64,000 nucleotides of DNA from DASUAS01 sp963841415 (GTDB lineage Bacteria; Actinomycetota; Acidimicrobiia; IMCC26256; DASPTH01). The notes beneath the pieces were generated by a model. The model was not told the origin of the DNA. It searched no databases and saw nothing but the letters and a program-made list of their open reading frames with translations. Shown piece after piece: positions 7,936-15,850 of the stretch (positions are counted from its first letter, which is position 1; the number at the start of each line of letters is the position of its first letter). The stretch lies in the NCBI GenBank assembly GCA_963841415.1, contig CAWJCN010000003.1:186001-250000 (forward strand). The letters run 5' to 3'. The translations under genes and the position numbers were made by a program.

Positions 7936-9705
7936 GTGCGCCCCGCCGAAACCATTCCGGGCCGGTTCCTGGCCACCGTGGCCGACCGGGGGACCGACGT
8001 CGCCCTGCGCGACAAGATCGGCGACGACTTCCAGCTGACCACCTTCGACGAGTACGCAGACCGGGCGACCCGCGCCGCGGCGGGCATGCGCGCCCTGGGT
8101 GTCGGGCACGGCGACCGGGTCGTGATGCTCATGGGAAACCGGTCCGAGTTCCACGTCGCCGACGTGGCCGCGCTCCTCCTCGGCGCGACACCGATCTCCA
8201 TCTACAACTCGTCGTCGCCCGAGCAGATCGCGTACCTGGCGGGCCACACGGGCGCGACGGTCGCGATCGTCGAGGACACCAGCTACCTCGCACGGGTGCT
8301 CGAGGTGCGCAGCCAGCTTCCGGCGCTGCGCCACCTCGTCGCCGTGGAACCGGTCGACGCGCCCGGGGTGGAGTCCTGGGGTGAGCTGCTCGGCGCCGCC
8401 CCGGTCGACCTCGAGTCGGCAGCGGCCGTCGCACAACCCCACGACCTCGCCACCATCATCTACACATCCGGCACCACCGGGCCGCCCAAGGGCGTGATGC
8501 TCGACCATCACAACATCACCTGGACGGTCGACAGCCTCCGGGAAGCGCTCGGCTTCGCGCCCGACCGTTCGCGCATTGTCTCCTACCTCCCGATGGCGCA
8601 CATCGCGGAGCGCGTCACCACGCACTACGCCGGGATCGCGTTCGCATACGAAGTGACGACGTGCTCCGACATCCGTCTCCTCGGCGCGGCGCTGGCGGAG
8701 ACGAAGCCCCAGATCCTCTTCGGCGTGCCCCGAACCTTCGAGAAGATCCACAGCACGGTCCAGGCGGTGCTGGCCTCCGATCCGGCGCGAGCGGAGGTGT
8801 TCGCGCAGGCACTCGAGGTGGGTGCACGCGTCGCCGAGCACCGGGCGCGCGGTGAGGAGCTCTCGGTCGAGCTGGCCGCCGAGTACGAGCAGGCCGACGC
8901 CGCGTCGCTCCGTCCCGCCCGCCAGCTCCTCGGGCTCGACGACCTGCGCGTCGCGGTCACCTCGGCCGCGCCCATCCCGGTCGAGGTGCTGCAGTTCTTC
9001 CGCAGCGCGGGCGTACCGCTCTCCGAGCTCTACGGGATGTCGGAATCAACGGGTCCGATGACATGGGACCCGGTGCGGGTGAAGCCGGGCACCGTGGGCC
9101 GGGCGATCCCGGGGATGGAGCTGCGCCTGGCCGACGACGGTGAGGTCATCGGCCGGGGCGGCAACGTGTTCCGCGGTTACCTGAACGATCTCGAGCGCAC
9201 CGCCGAGGCGCTCGACGCGGACGGCTGGCTCCACACCGGCGACATCGGCGAGCTCGACGACGAGGGCTACCTCCGCATCGTCGACCGCAAGAAGGAGCTC
9301 GTCATCACCGCCAGCGGCAAGAACGTGTCGCCCGCCAACCTCGAGGCGGCGCTCAAGGCGCAACCGCTGATCGGGCAGGCGTGCGTCGTGGGCGACGGCG
9401 AGGACTACATGGCCGCGCTGCTCGTCCTCGATCCGGACGTGGTTCCGGCGTGGGCTTCGAGCAACGGTGCCACCGGCACCACCTTGGCCGCGTTGGTGAG
9501 CGACCCGGTCGTGTCGGCCGAGATCGAGCGCGAGGTCGCCGTGGCCAACGAACGCTTCTCGCACGCCGAGGCCGTCCGCAAGTACACCGTGCTGCCCGAC
9601 GAGTGGCTCCCCGACAGTCAGGAGCTCACGCCCACGATGAAGCTCAAGCGACGCGGCATCGCACAGAAGTACGCCCGCGAGATCGCCGCCCTCTATGGCC
9701 GTTGA
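7936..9705 (+). CDS. fadD: Long-chain fatty-acyl-CoA synthetase (AMP-forming)
   Basis: ANL-superfamily ligase of 589 residues starting at GTG 7936. The P-loop signature YTSGTTGPPKG is at residues 176-186. Further motifs are ELYGMSESTGPMTW, DGWLHTGDIGELDD, and the hinge and C-terminal Lys motifs DRKKELVITASGKNVSP and TPTMKLKRR. The length and the helical insert between residues 270 and 330 match FadD15-like long-chain acyl-CoA synthetases. It activates free fatty acids to acyl-CoA for lipid synthesis or beta-oxidation. The 220 bases upstream, shared with the divergent hydrolase, contain no other gene that I can recognise. Confidence 0.94.
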   Translation: MRPAETIPGRFLATVADRGTDVALRDKIGDDFQLTTFDEYADRATRAAAGMRALGVGHGDRVVMLMGNRSEFHVADVAALLLGATPISIYNSSSPEQIAYLAGHTGATVAIVEDTSYLARVLEVRSQLPALRHLVAVEPVDAPGVESWGELLGAAPVDLESAAAVAQPHDLATIIYTSGTTGPPKGVMLDHHNITWTVDSLREALGFAPDRSRIVSYLPMAHIAERVTTHYAGIAFAYEVTTCSDIRLLGAALAETKPQILFGVPRTFEKIHSTVQAVLASDPARAEVFAQALEVGARVAEHRARGEELSVELAAEYEQADAASLRPARQLLGLDDLRVAVTSAAPIPVEVLQFFRSAGVPLSELYGMSESTGPMTWDPVRVKPGTVGRAIPGMELRLADDGEVIGRGGNVFRGYLNDLERTAEALDADGWLHTGDIGELDDEGYLRIVDRKKELVITASGKNVSPANLEAALKAQPLIGQACVVGDGEDYMAALLVLDPDVVPAWASSNGATGTTLAALVSDPVVSAEIEREVAVANERFSHAEAVRKYTVLPDEWLPDSQELTPTMKLKRRGIAQKYAREIAALYGR

Positions 9706-9742
9706 CCGCCACCACCGAACACGCGAAACGCACGAGGGTGGG

Positions 9743-10555
9743 TCAGCCGGGTTGTTCGGCCACGGCGATGTGGTCGCGCTCGTACCCCTCACGGCGGGCG
9801 AGCTCGAGCGCGCGTCCGGCGCGTGACACGAGCTCGGCGGCATCGAGCGCGTGCGTGGGGTAGCACGCGATGCCGGCGGAGACGGTGAGGGAGCCGCCGA
9901 CCGCACTGGTGCGCAGGGCGTCGCGCACTCGTTCGGCGACGATCAACGCACCCGGTTCGGCGGTGTCGAGGAGCACGCCGACAGCGACCACGTCTCCCAG
10001 TCGGAAGACGGCGTCGCTCTCGCGGAGCGTCCGCCACGCGACGGCGCCGAGTGCGGTGAGCGCCGGCTCGCGCTCGCTGCGTTCGGCGTCCTCGAGACCG
10101 TCGAGCTCCCAGAACACGACCGCCACCGGCTGCACCTTGCGCCGGGCTGATGCCACCACTTGTTGCAACACCACCGGGAGGTGGTGCTCCCGCAGCAGCC
10201 CTGACACCGGGTCGAGCTCCCAGTCGTCGGTGTTGGTCCCCGGCGGCAGGTCGTCGCCGCGCGCGTCGGCGACGGCCTGCTCCTCGGCGAGCGCGGCCTC
10301 TGCCGCGTCGAGCTCGCGGCGCAACCGCCGCGCCTGGGCGCGGGCTTCCCAGAGCGAGTCTTCGGCGCGCGTGCGGTGGACGTCGACCAAGGCGCCGACG
10401 CCGGCCGCGGCCACGGCGACCACCGCCGCCACGAGCCCGAGCACACCGTCGTCGGCGAGCACCGCGGTCACGCCGATCACCAGCGCGACGACCGCGAGCG
10501 CCGCGCACGCCACCACTCCCCGATAACTGGTCCCTGCCGACTTCGTCCCGTTCAC
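9743..10555 (-). CDS. Membrane-anchored degenerate GGDEF-domain protein
   Basis: Protein of 270 residues starting at GTG 10555, which overlaps the mutase stop (GTGA). Two membrane helices lie at about 12-33 and 37-55. A charged coiled stretch follows (about 60-95), then a diguanylate-cyclase-like fold. DPVSGLLREHHL matches DPLTGLPNR, and VSAGIACYPTHALDAAELVSRAGRALE matches the C-terminal half of GGDEF. The catalytic GG(D/E)EF loop is replaced by RLGDVVAVGVLL, so c-di-GMP synthesis is unlikely. It may be a signalling receptor or scaffold. Coupling to a metabolic mutase gene is unexpected. Confidence 0.8.
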   Translation of the reverse strand: MNGTKSAGTSYRGVVACAALAVVALVIGVTAVLADDGVLGLVAAVVAVAAAGVGALVDVHRTRAEDSLWEARAQARRLRRELDAAEAALAEEQAVADARGDDLPPGTNTDDWELDPVSGLLREHHLPVVLQQVVASARRKVQPVAVVFWELDGLEDAERSEREPALTALGAVAWRTLRESDAVFRLGDVVAVGVLLDTAEPGALIVAERVRDALRTSAVGGSLTVSAGIACYPTHALDAAELVSRAGRALELARREGYERDHIAVAEQPG

Positions 10556-12522
10556 CGTGGCGGCACCAACTCAGCCAGCTCGGCGACGATGTCGCTCACC
10601 CGGAAGTCCTTCGGCGTGTACACCCGCGCCACCCCGGCGGCCAGCAGCTCCGGCTGATCGGCCTCGGGGATGATCCCCCCGACGACGACCGGCGCGTCGA
10701 CGCCGTTGGAACGCAGGAGTCGCACGGTTTCGGGGACGAGGCGCCGGTGCGAGCCCGAGAGCACGGACAGGCCGACCAGATCGACGTCCTCGTCGCGAGC
10801 GGCGGCCGCGATCTGCTCCGGCGTGAGTCGGATTCCCTGGTACACCACCTCCATGCCGGCATCTCGCGCGGCCACCGCGATCTGCTCGGCACCGTTGGAG
10901 TGGCCGTCGAGACCGGGCTTGCCCACGAGGATGCGGATGGGATGGCCGACGGCAGCCGCCCGCGCCTGCACGCGTGCCCGGGCTCGCATCATCGCCTCAC
11001 CTGTCGGCGCGTGGACACCACCGACGCCCGTGGGCGCGCGGTACTCGCCGAACACCTCGCGCAGCGCGCCGGCCCACTCGCCGACCGTGCCGCCCACGCT
11101 CGCAAGCGCGACGGTGACCGGAGTGAGGTTGTCGGTGCCGCCGGCCGTCGCCCTCACGACGTCGATCGCGCGTGCCACTGCGTCGGCATCGCGTCCGGCG
11201 CGCCACTCCTCGAGCTGTGCGATCTGCTCGCGTTCGACGGACTCGTCGACCACCAGGATGTTGGTCTCACCAGCGAGCGAGTCGACCAGCGGCGACCGCG
11301 CGGTCTCGGTGAACGCGTTCACGCCGACGACGGTGACGTCGCCGGCCTCGATGCGGCGCACGCGCTCGGCGTTGCTCTGCACCAAGCGGTGCTTCATCGG
11401 GTCGATCATGGCGAAGGCGCCCCCGCCGTCGAGCACCCACTGCAGCTCCGCTTCCGCCGCGTCCGCGATCTCCGCGGTCTTGCGCTCGACGACGTGTGAG
11501 CCCGCGAACAGGTCGTCGTACTCGAGCACGTCGGTCTCGTACGCCAGAACCTGCTGGATGCGCAGCGACCACTGCTGGTCCCAGGGGCGGGGGAGCCCGA
11601 GTGCCTCGTTCCAGGCCGGCAGCTGCAACGCCCGTGCGCGCGCCCCCTTCGACAACGTCACTCCGAGCGCTTCGAGCACGATGCGTTGCAGGTTGTTCTC
11701 GGGTTGCGCCTCGGTGAGCCCCAGCGAATTGACCTGCACGCCGTAGCGGAACCGGCGCAACTTCTCGTCGCTCACGCCGTAGCGCTCCAGCGTGATGCGG
11801 TCCCACAGCGCGCCGAACGCGCGCAGCTTGCACATCTCCTCCACGAAGCGGATCCCCGCGTTCACGAAGAACGAGATGCGGCCCACCACCGACGGGAACT
11901 CGTCGTCGTCGACCTGACCCGACGCGCGCACGGCGTCGAGCACGTCGATCGCGGTGGCCAGCGCGTACGCGACCTCTTCCACCGGTGTCGCGCCCGCTTC
12001 TTGCAGGTGGTACGAGCACACGTTGATCGGATTCCACTTGGGCACGTGACGCACCGCGTGGCACACGAGATCGACGGTGACGCGACGCGACGGCTCGGGC
12101 CCGAAGATGTAGGTGCCCCGCGACAGGTACTCCTTCACGATGTCGTTCTGCGTCGTGCCCGCGAGGAGCGAAGCGTCGACACCACGTTCCTCGGCCAGCG
12201 CGAGGTACATGCCGAACAGCCACATCGCGGTCGCGTTGATGGTCATCGACGTGTTCATCTCGTCGAGCGGGATGCCGTCGAAGAGCGCGCGCATCGCGCC
12301 CAGGTGGGGAACCGGCACCCCGACCTTGCCCACCTCGCCCTGCGCCAAGGGATGGTCGGGGTCGTACCCCGTCTGGGTAGGGAGGTCGAAGGCCACCGAC
12401 AGGCCGGTCTGGCCCTTCGCCAGGTTCGAGCGGTACAGCTCGTTGGACGCGCCCGCTGACGAATGGCCCGAATACGTCCGCATCAGCCAGGGGTGGTCCG
12501 CCACGGTCACATTCTCCCCCAC
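10552..12522 (-). CDS. ecm: B12-dependent ethylmalonyl-CoA mutase-type acyl-CoA mutase
   Basis: Adenosylcobalamin-dependent carbon-skeleton mutase of 656 residues, catalytic TIM barrel plus C-terminal cobalamin domain in one chain. The N-terminus has RTYSGHSSAGASNELY and FDLPTQTGYDPDH. The B12 base-off motif DGHSNG is near residue 540, within KPGLDGHSNGAEQIA. The combination HSNGAEQIA with GIRLTPEQI is what I associate with ethylmalonyl-CoA mutase rather than methylmalonyl-CoA mutase (MutB, usually about 730 residues). It lies 49 bases after hbd and is coupled to the degenerate GGDEF gene. No MeaB-type G-protein chaperone is in view. Confidence 0.88.
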   Translation of the reverse strand: MGENVTVADHPWLMRTYSGHSSAGASNELYRSNLAKGQTGLSVAFDLPTQTGYDPDHPLAQGEVGKVGVPVPHLGAMRALFDGIPLDEMNTSMTINATAMWLFGMYLALAEERGVDASLLAGTTQNDIVKEYLSRGTYIFGPEPSRRVTVDLVCHAVRHVPKWNPINVCSYHLQEAGATPVEEVAYALATAIDVLDAVRASGQVDDDEFPSVVGRISFFVNAGIRFVEEMCKLRAFGALWDRITLERYGVSDEKLRRFRYGVQVNSLGLTEAQPENNLQRIVLEALGVTLSKGARARALQLPAWNEALGLPRPWDQQWSLRIQQVLAYETDVLEYDDLFAGSHVVERKTAEIADAAEAELQWVLDGGGAFAMIDPMKHRLVQSNAERVRRIEAGDVTVVGVNAFTETARSPLVDSLAGETNILVVDESVEREQIAQLEEWRAGRDADAVARAIDVVRATAGGTDNLTPVTVALASVGGTVGEWAGALREVFGEYRAPTGVGGVHAPTGEAMMRARARVQARAAAVGHPIRILVGKPGLDGHSNGAEQIAVAARDAGMEVVYQGIRLTPEQIAAAARDEDVDLVGLSVLSGSHRRLVPETVRLLRSNGVDAPVVVGGIIPEADQPELLAAGVARVYTPKDFRVSDIVAELAELVPPR

Positions 12523-12571
12523 GCTCGCCCCACACCGCGCCGGGCCACGCCGAACCGGTCAGGGGGACGGG

Positions 12572-13426
12572 TCAGCGGGCGTAGTCGTAGAAGCCCGCCC
12601 CCGACTTCCGGCCCAGTCGCTGCGCCGCGACCATGCGTCGCAACAACGGCGCGGGGCGAAGTTGGGGTCGTGGAACTCCGCGTAGAGCGCCTCGAGGATC
12701 GCGAGGCTGGTGTCGAGGCCGACGAGGTCGAGCAGCTCGAGTGGTCCCATGGGGAAGTTGCAGCCGCCCTTCATCGCGATGTCGATGTCGTCGCGCGACG
12801 CGACGCCGGCGTCGAAGAGGCGCACGGCGTTGTTGAGGTAGGGAAACAGCAGCGCGTTGACCACGAAGCCGGCCTGATCCTTCACCGTCACCGGGTTCTT
12901 GCCACACGCCTCGATGAAGGCTCGGGCCTCGGCGTGCGTCTCGTCGGACGTCGTGATGGCTGGCACCAGCTCGACGAGCGACATCGCGGGTGCGGGGTTG
13001 AAGAAGTGGATGCCGCAGACGCGGTCCGGGCGCTCGGTGACCATGGCCATCTCGACGACCGGCAAGGTCGACGTGTTCGTCGCGAGGATCGCCGACGGCG
13101 TGCACACGCGATCGAGCTCGCGGAAGAGCCCCTGCTTCGTGTCGAGGTCCTCGACGACCGACTCGAGCACGAGGTCGCACGCGGAGAGCTCGTCGAGCTC
13201 GGTCACCGCGTTCACCCGTGCCGCGCACCTCGGCCGCGGTGGCCTCCTCGATCCGGCCCTTCTTCACCTGCCGCGCGAGCGAGGCGTCGAGTCCGGCGAG
13301 CATGGCGTCGGCGCCCTCGCGGGTGCGGCTGCGCAGCACCACCTCGAACCCGGACGCCGCGGCCACTTCGGCCACGCCAGCGCCCATGATCCCGGAACCG
13401 ACCACACCGATGCGCTTGATCGCCAT
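12572..13426 (-). CDS. 3-hydroxybutyryl-CoA dehydrogenase, interrupted by two compensating frameshifts
   Basis: NAD(P)-dependent oxidation/reduction of 3-hydroxybutyryl-CoA and acetoacetyl-CoA. The N-terminal Rossmann motif GVVGSGIMGAGVAEVAA is in one frame. The central part, with HFFNPAPAMSLVELV, KDQAGFVVNALLFPYLN and GPLELLDLVGLD, is in a second frame. The last 20 residues (GRKSGAGFYDY) return to the first. The first shift is an extra base in the CCC run near 13215-13217; the second is a missing base near 12648-12656. Repaired length is about 284 residues, normal for the family. Because the shifts compensate and all motifs survive, sequence error is likelier than decay. Confidence 0.85.
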   Translation of the reverse strand: MAIKRIGVVGSGIMGAGVAEVAAASGFEVVLRSRTREGADAMLAGLDASLARQVKKGRIEEATAAEVRGTGERGDRARRALRVRPRARVGRRGPRHEAGALPRARSRVHAVGDPRDEHVDLAGRRDGHGHRAPGPRLRHPLLQPRTRDVARRAGASHHDVRRDARRGPSLHRGVWQEPGDGEGSGRLRGQRAAVSLPQQRRAPLRRRRRVARRHRHRDEGRLQLPHGTTRAARPRRPRHQPRDPRGALRGVPRPQLRPAPLLRRMVAAQRLGRKSGAGFYDYAR

Positions 13427-13550
13427 CTCGCACGCCCCCCCTCGTGGGCCCCGTCAATCGGGGAAGCGTTCAGGTTACCGCGGGGTAACTTTCGGCCGCG
13501 CACCAGGCGGCAGACGGGCGAGACCCGCTTCCGGGCTAGTGTCCGGCCCG

Positions 13551-14249
13551 ATGAGTGCCCGCCGTGCCACCGGTTCGCTCGTCCTCGTCGGCGGGGGGGA
13601 GTGGGGCCCAGGGGCGCGGGAGCTCGACGCCGAGCTGCTCGAACGCAGCGGCGCCCAGGAGGTCCTCGTGCTGCCCACGGCGGCCGCGTTCGAGCACCCC
13701 GAGCGCGTGGGCCACCGGGCGGCGGCCTACTTCGCCGAGCTCGGTGGGACCGCGCGGGCGCTGCCGGTGCTGCACCGGACCGAAGCCGAAGACGCCGAGA
13801 TCGCGGCCACCGTGCGCAAGGCCAAGTTCGTGTACCTGGCCGACGGTTCGCCGCTGCACCTTCGGTCGGTGTTGAAGGAGTCGGCGCTGTTCGACGCCCT
13901 CCTCGCGTCGTACCACGGAGGTGGCGTCCTCGCCGCGTCGGGAGCGGGGGCCACGCTGTTGTGCGACCCCATGGTCGACCCGCGTGGGGGCGCGTACACA
14001 GTGGGCCTCGGTGTGGTGAAGAACCTGGCCGTGTTCCCCTACCACGGCACCGCGGCCGGCCATCTGCGGGAGCGGTCGATCGACCTCCTGCCGCGCAACG
14101 CAGTGCTGGCGGGGATCGACGAGCAGACCGCGCTGGTGAAGGATGCCGACGGCTGGTCGGTGGCCGGCGCGGGCGCGGTCACGCTCTACGCGGCCGGCGG
14201 GATGACGACCCACTTCGCCGGCGACGCGCTCGAAGGTCTGCCCGACTGA
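13551..14249 (+). CDS. Peptidase S51 / cyanophycinase-like family protein
   Basis: Protein of 232 residues from ATG 13551 with the class-I glutamine-amidotransferase-like fold of S51 peptidases. SLVLVGGGEWGPG opens the fold, FVYLADGSPLHLRSVL matches the ligand loop, and GVLAASGAGATLLCDP holds the nucleophile elbow, where the family usually has GxSAGA and here has ASGAGA. The C-terminus ALVKDADGWSVAGAGAVTLY matches the family's final strands. No cyanophycin synthetase is nearby, so a general dipeptidase or unknown hydrolase role is as likely as cyanophycin breakdown. Confidence 0.75.
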   Translation: MSARRATGSLVLVGGGEWGPGARELDAELLERSGAQEVLVLPTAAAFEHPERVGHRAAAYFAELGGTARALPVLHRTEAEDAEIAATVRKAKFVYLADGSPLHLRSVLKESALFDALLASYHGGGVLAASGAGATLLCDPMVDPRGGAYTVGLGVVKNLAVFPYHGTAAGHLRERSIDLLPRNAVLAGIDEQTALVKDADGWSVAGAGAVTLYAAGGMTTHFAGDALEGLPD

Positions 14250-14259
14250 CGGGGGAACG

Positions 14260-14730
14260 TCAGTCGTGCATCTGTTGCGCGAGGTAGTTCATCTCGCCGA
14301 GCTGTCGGACCAGCCCGAGCTGCGTCTCCAGCCAGTCCGCGTGGTCCTCTTCGCCTTCGAGGATGTGCTCGAGGAGCTCACGCGTTCCGTTGTCGGCCAG
14401 CTCGACGCACTTGGCGATCCCCAGGTTGAGCCGCTCGATGGACTCCAACTCCAGGTCGAGCGCCAGCTGCAGCTTCTCGGGGACGGTCTCGCCGACCCGC
14501 ACCGTGCTCAGTCGTTGCAGGTTCGGCACGCCGTCGAGGAAGAGGATGCGCTCGATGAGGACGTCGGCGTCCTTCATCTCATCGATCGACTCGTCGCGGT
14601 AGTGCTTCGCCAGCGGCTCGTAGCCCCAGTTGTCGAGCATCTTGGCGTCGACGAAGTACTGGTTGATCGAGGTGAGCTCGGCGGTCAGGACTTCGTTGAG
14701 CAGCTCCACGATGGCCGGGTCACGTCGCAT
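14260..14730 (-). CDS. bfr: Bacterioferritin
   Basis: Iron-storage ferritin with bridging haem, 156 residues. Glu18, Glu51, the haem-ligand Met52, Glu94, Glu127 and His130 are all in their standard places. Position 54, normally the ferroxidase His in EMxH, is Asp here (ESIDEMKDADVL). Since the other metal ligands remain, the ferroxidase site is altered rather than lost. It lies just downstream of bfd in what looks like a bfd-bfr operon, and the S51-type gene converges on it. Confidence 0.95.
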   Translation of the reverse strand: MRRDPAIVELLNEVLTAELTSINQYFVDAKMLDNWGYEPLAKHYRDESIDEMKDADVLIERILFLDGVPNLQRLSTVRVGETVPEKLQLALDLELESIERLNLGIAKCVELADNGTRELLEHILEGEEDHADWLETQLGLVRQLGEMNYLAQQMHD

Positions 14731-14739
14731 GCGGCGAGG

Positions 14740-14928
14740 CTATCGGGGAGCACAGGCGAGTTCACGCGTGCCGCGCCCCGCGAGCAGCTCTTCCAGGACC
14801 GGCCAGCACCCGCCGCACTCCGACCCCGCACCGCAGCAGACGGCCAGGTCTTCGATCGTCGTCGCCCCGCGCTGGATCTCGTCCTCGATGGTGTGGTCGG
14901 TGACCGCGCGGCAATGGCACACGTACAT
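14740..14928 (-). CDS. bfd: Bacterioferritin-associated ferredoxin
   Basis: [2Fe-2S] protein of 62 residues. Ligands Cys4 and Cys6 (MYVCHCRAV) and Cys38 and Cys41 (SECGGC) match the Bfd pattern C-x-C-x31-C-x2-C. Bfd docks on bacterioferritin and passes electrons through the haem to release stored iron. It sits 9 bases upstream of bfr on the same strand, as expected for co-expression. The sequence before its start (14929-14972) is AT-richer than its surroundings, with TTAGGCGG and CTAGGTTAGG that could be part of an iron-regulated promoter. No consensus box was identified. Confidence 0.93.
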   Translation of the reverse strand: MYVCHCRAVTDHTIEDEIQRGATTIEDLAVCCGAGSECGGCWPVLEELLAGRGTRELACAPR

Positions 14929-14972
14929 CAGTCCCTAGGTTAGGCGGCCTTTACCTCGAAGGTCAAGCCGTC

Positions 14973-15734
14973 CTAAGGAGCTGCCGTCGTCGTGGTGGCC
15001 GCCGGCGTCTCGGTGATCGTGATCTTCTTGATCGTCACCTTTTTCGTGGGTGCGCCGTCGCCACTCGACGGGTACAGCTGGCCGATCTTCTGCGCCACGT
15101 CGAGACCTTCGGTGACGGTGCCGATGCCGGCATACTCGGCCGCGAGGTCCGCGTTGGCCGATCCGATCACGACGAAGAACTGCGATCCGGCGGAGCCGGT
15201 CGGTTCGGTCCCGGCCTTCGCGAATGCGACCGCACCGACAGGGTACGCAGGCGTCGACGTCGGTACCTCACCGACGACGCTGTAGCCCGGACCGCCAGAG
15301 GTCGTGTTGTTCGGGCTGCCGGTCTGGAACACGAAGTCCTTCGAGACGCGGTTGACGAGGAGCCCGTTGTAGAACTTGTTCTTCGCCAGGAACACGAAGT
15401 TGTTCACCGAGGTCGGGAACTGGGCCGCGTCGAGGTTCACGACGATCGCGCCCTCGGAGGTGTCGATCGTCGCCGTGTATGTGGCGGCGGGATCGATCTT
15501 CTGGGCGGGCGCCTTGGAGTAGGTGCGCTTGATGTCGTTGGTCGATGACTTGCTGCTGCTGTCGTCGCTGTTGGTCAGCTGGAGGATCACGAAGATGATG
15601 ACCAGCGGGATCAGCAGGAGTCCTGCGTTGCGGATGGTGCGGTTGCGGCGGCGGCGCTTCTCCGCTTCCTGCATCGCGCTGCGGCGCGCCTCCTTGTTCT
15701 GGCGCTGTCGCTCGCGTTTGTTGGCCTTGGGCAC
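14973..15734 (-). CDS. Membrane-anchored cyclophilin-type peptidyl-prolyl isomerase
   Basis: Protein of 253 residues starting at GTG 15734. A very basic cytoplasmic stretch (residues 1-32) is followed by one membrane helix (LLLIPLVIIFVILQL, about 35-50), a short linker and a cyclophilin domain (about 80-245) facing the outside. Cyclophilin motifs are VNRVSKDFVFQTG (the Arg fits the catalytic Arg), GAVAFAKAG and GSQFFVVIG. The C-terminus is a Thr-rich tail. It probably helps fold secreted proteins. The start was chosen because the upstream bases are the 23-bp repeats and match nothing in the family. Confidence 0.88.
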   Translation of the reverse strand: MPKANKRERQRQNKEARRSAMQEAEKRRRRNRTIRNAGLLLIPLVIIFVILQLTNSDDSSSKSSTNDIKRTYSKAPAQKIDPAATYTATIDTSEGAIVVNLDAAQFPTSVNNFVFLAKNKFYNGLLVNRVSKDFVFQTGSPNNTTSGGPGYSVVGEVPTSTPAYPVGAVAFAKAGTEPTGSAGSQFFVVIGSANADLAAEYAGIGTVTEGLDVAQKIGQLYPSSGDGAPTKKVTIKKITITETPAATTTTAAP

Positions 15735-15767
15735 GGCGGGGGAGTCTATCGACGGCCCCCTTTGCCC

Positions 15768-15830
15768 GAGGTTCGGGACCCTTTTCGCGCGAGGTTCGGG
15801 ATCCTTTTCGCGCCAAGGTCGGGAACCCGG
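15768..15830. repeat. 23-bp tandem repeat upstream of aspartokinase
   Basis: GAGGTTCGGGACCCTTTTCGCGC at 15768-15790 is repeated at 15791-15813 with one mismatch (here the full unit is shown only as its two halves GAGGTTCGGGACC and CTTTTCGCGC). A third partial, diverged copy with AAGGTCGGGAACC runs to 15830. It fills the space between the divergent cyclophilin and lysC genes and probably includes the lysC promoter or a regulator-binding array. Confidence 0.85.
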
Positions 15831-15850
15831 CCTCACTACCATTGGGCGCC

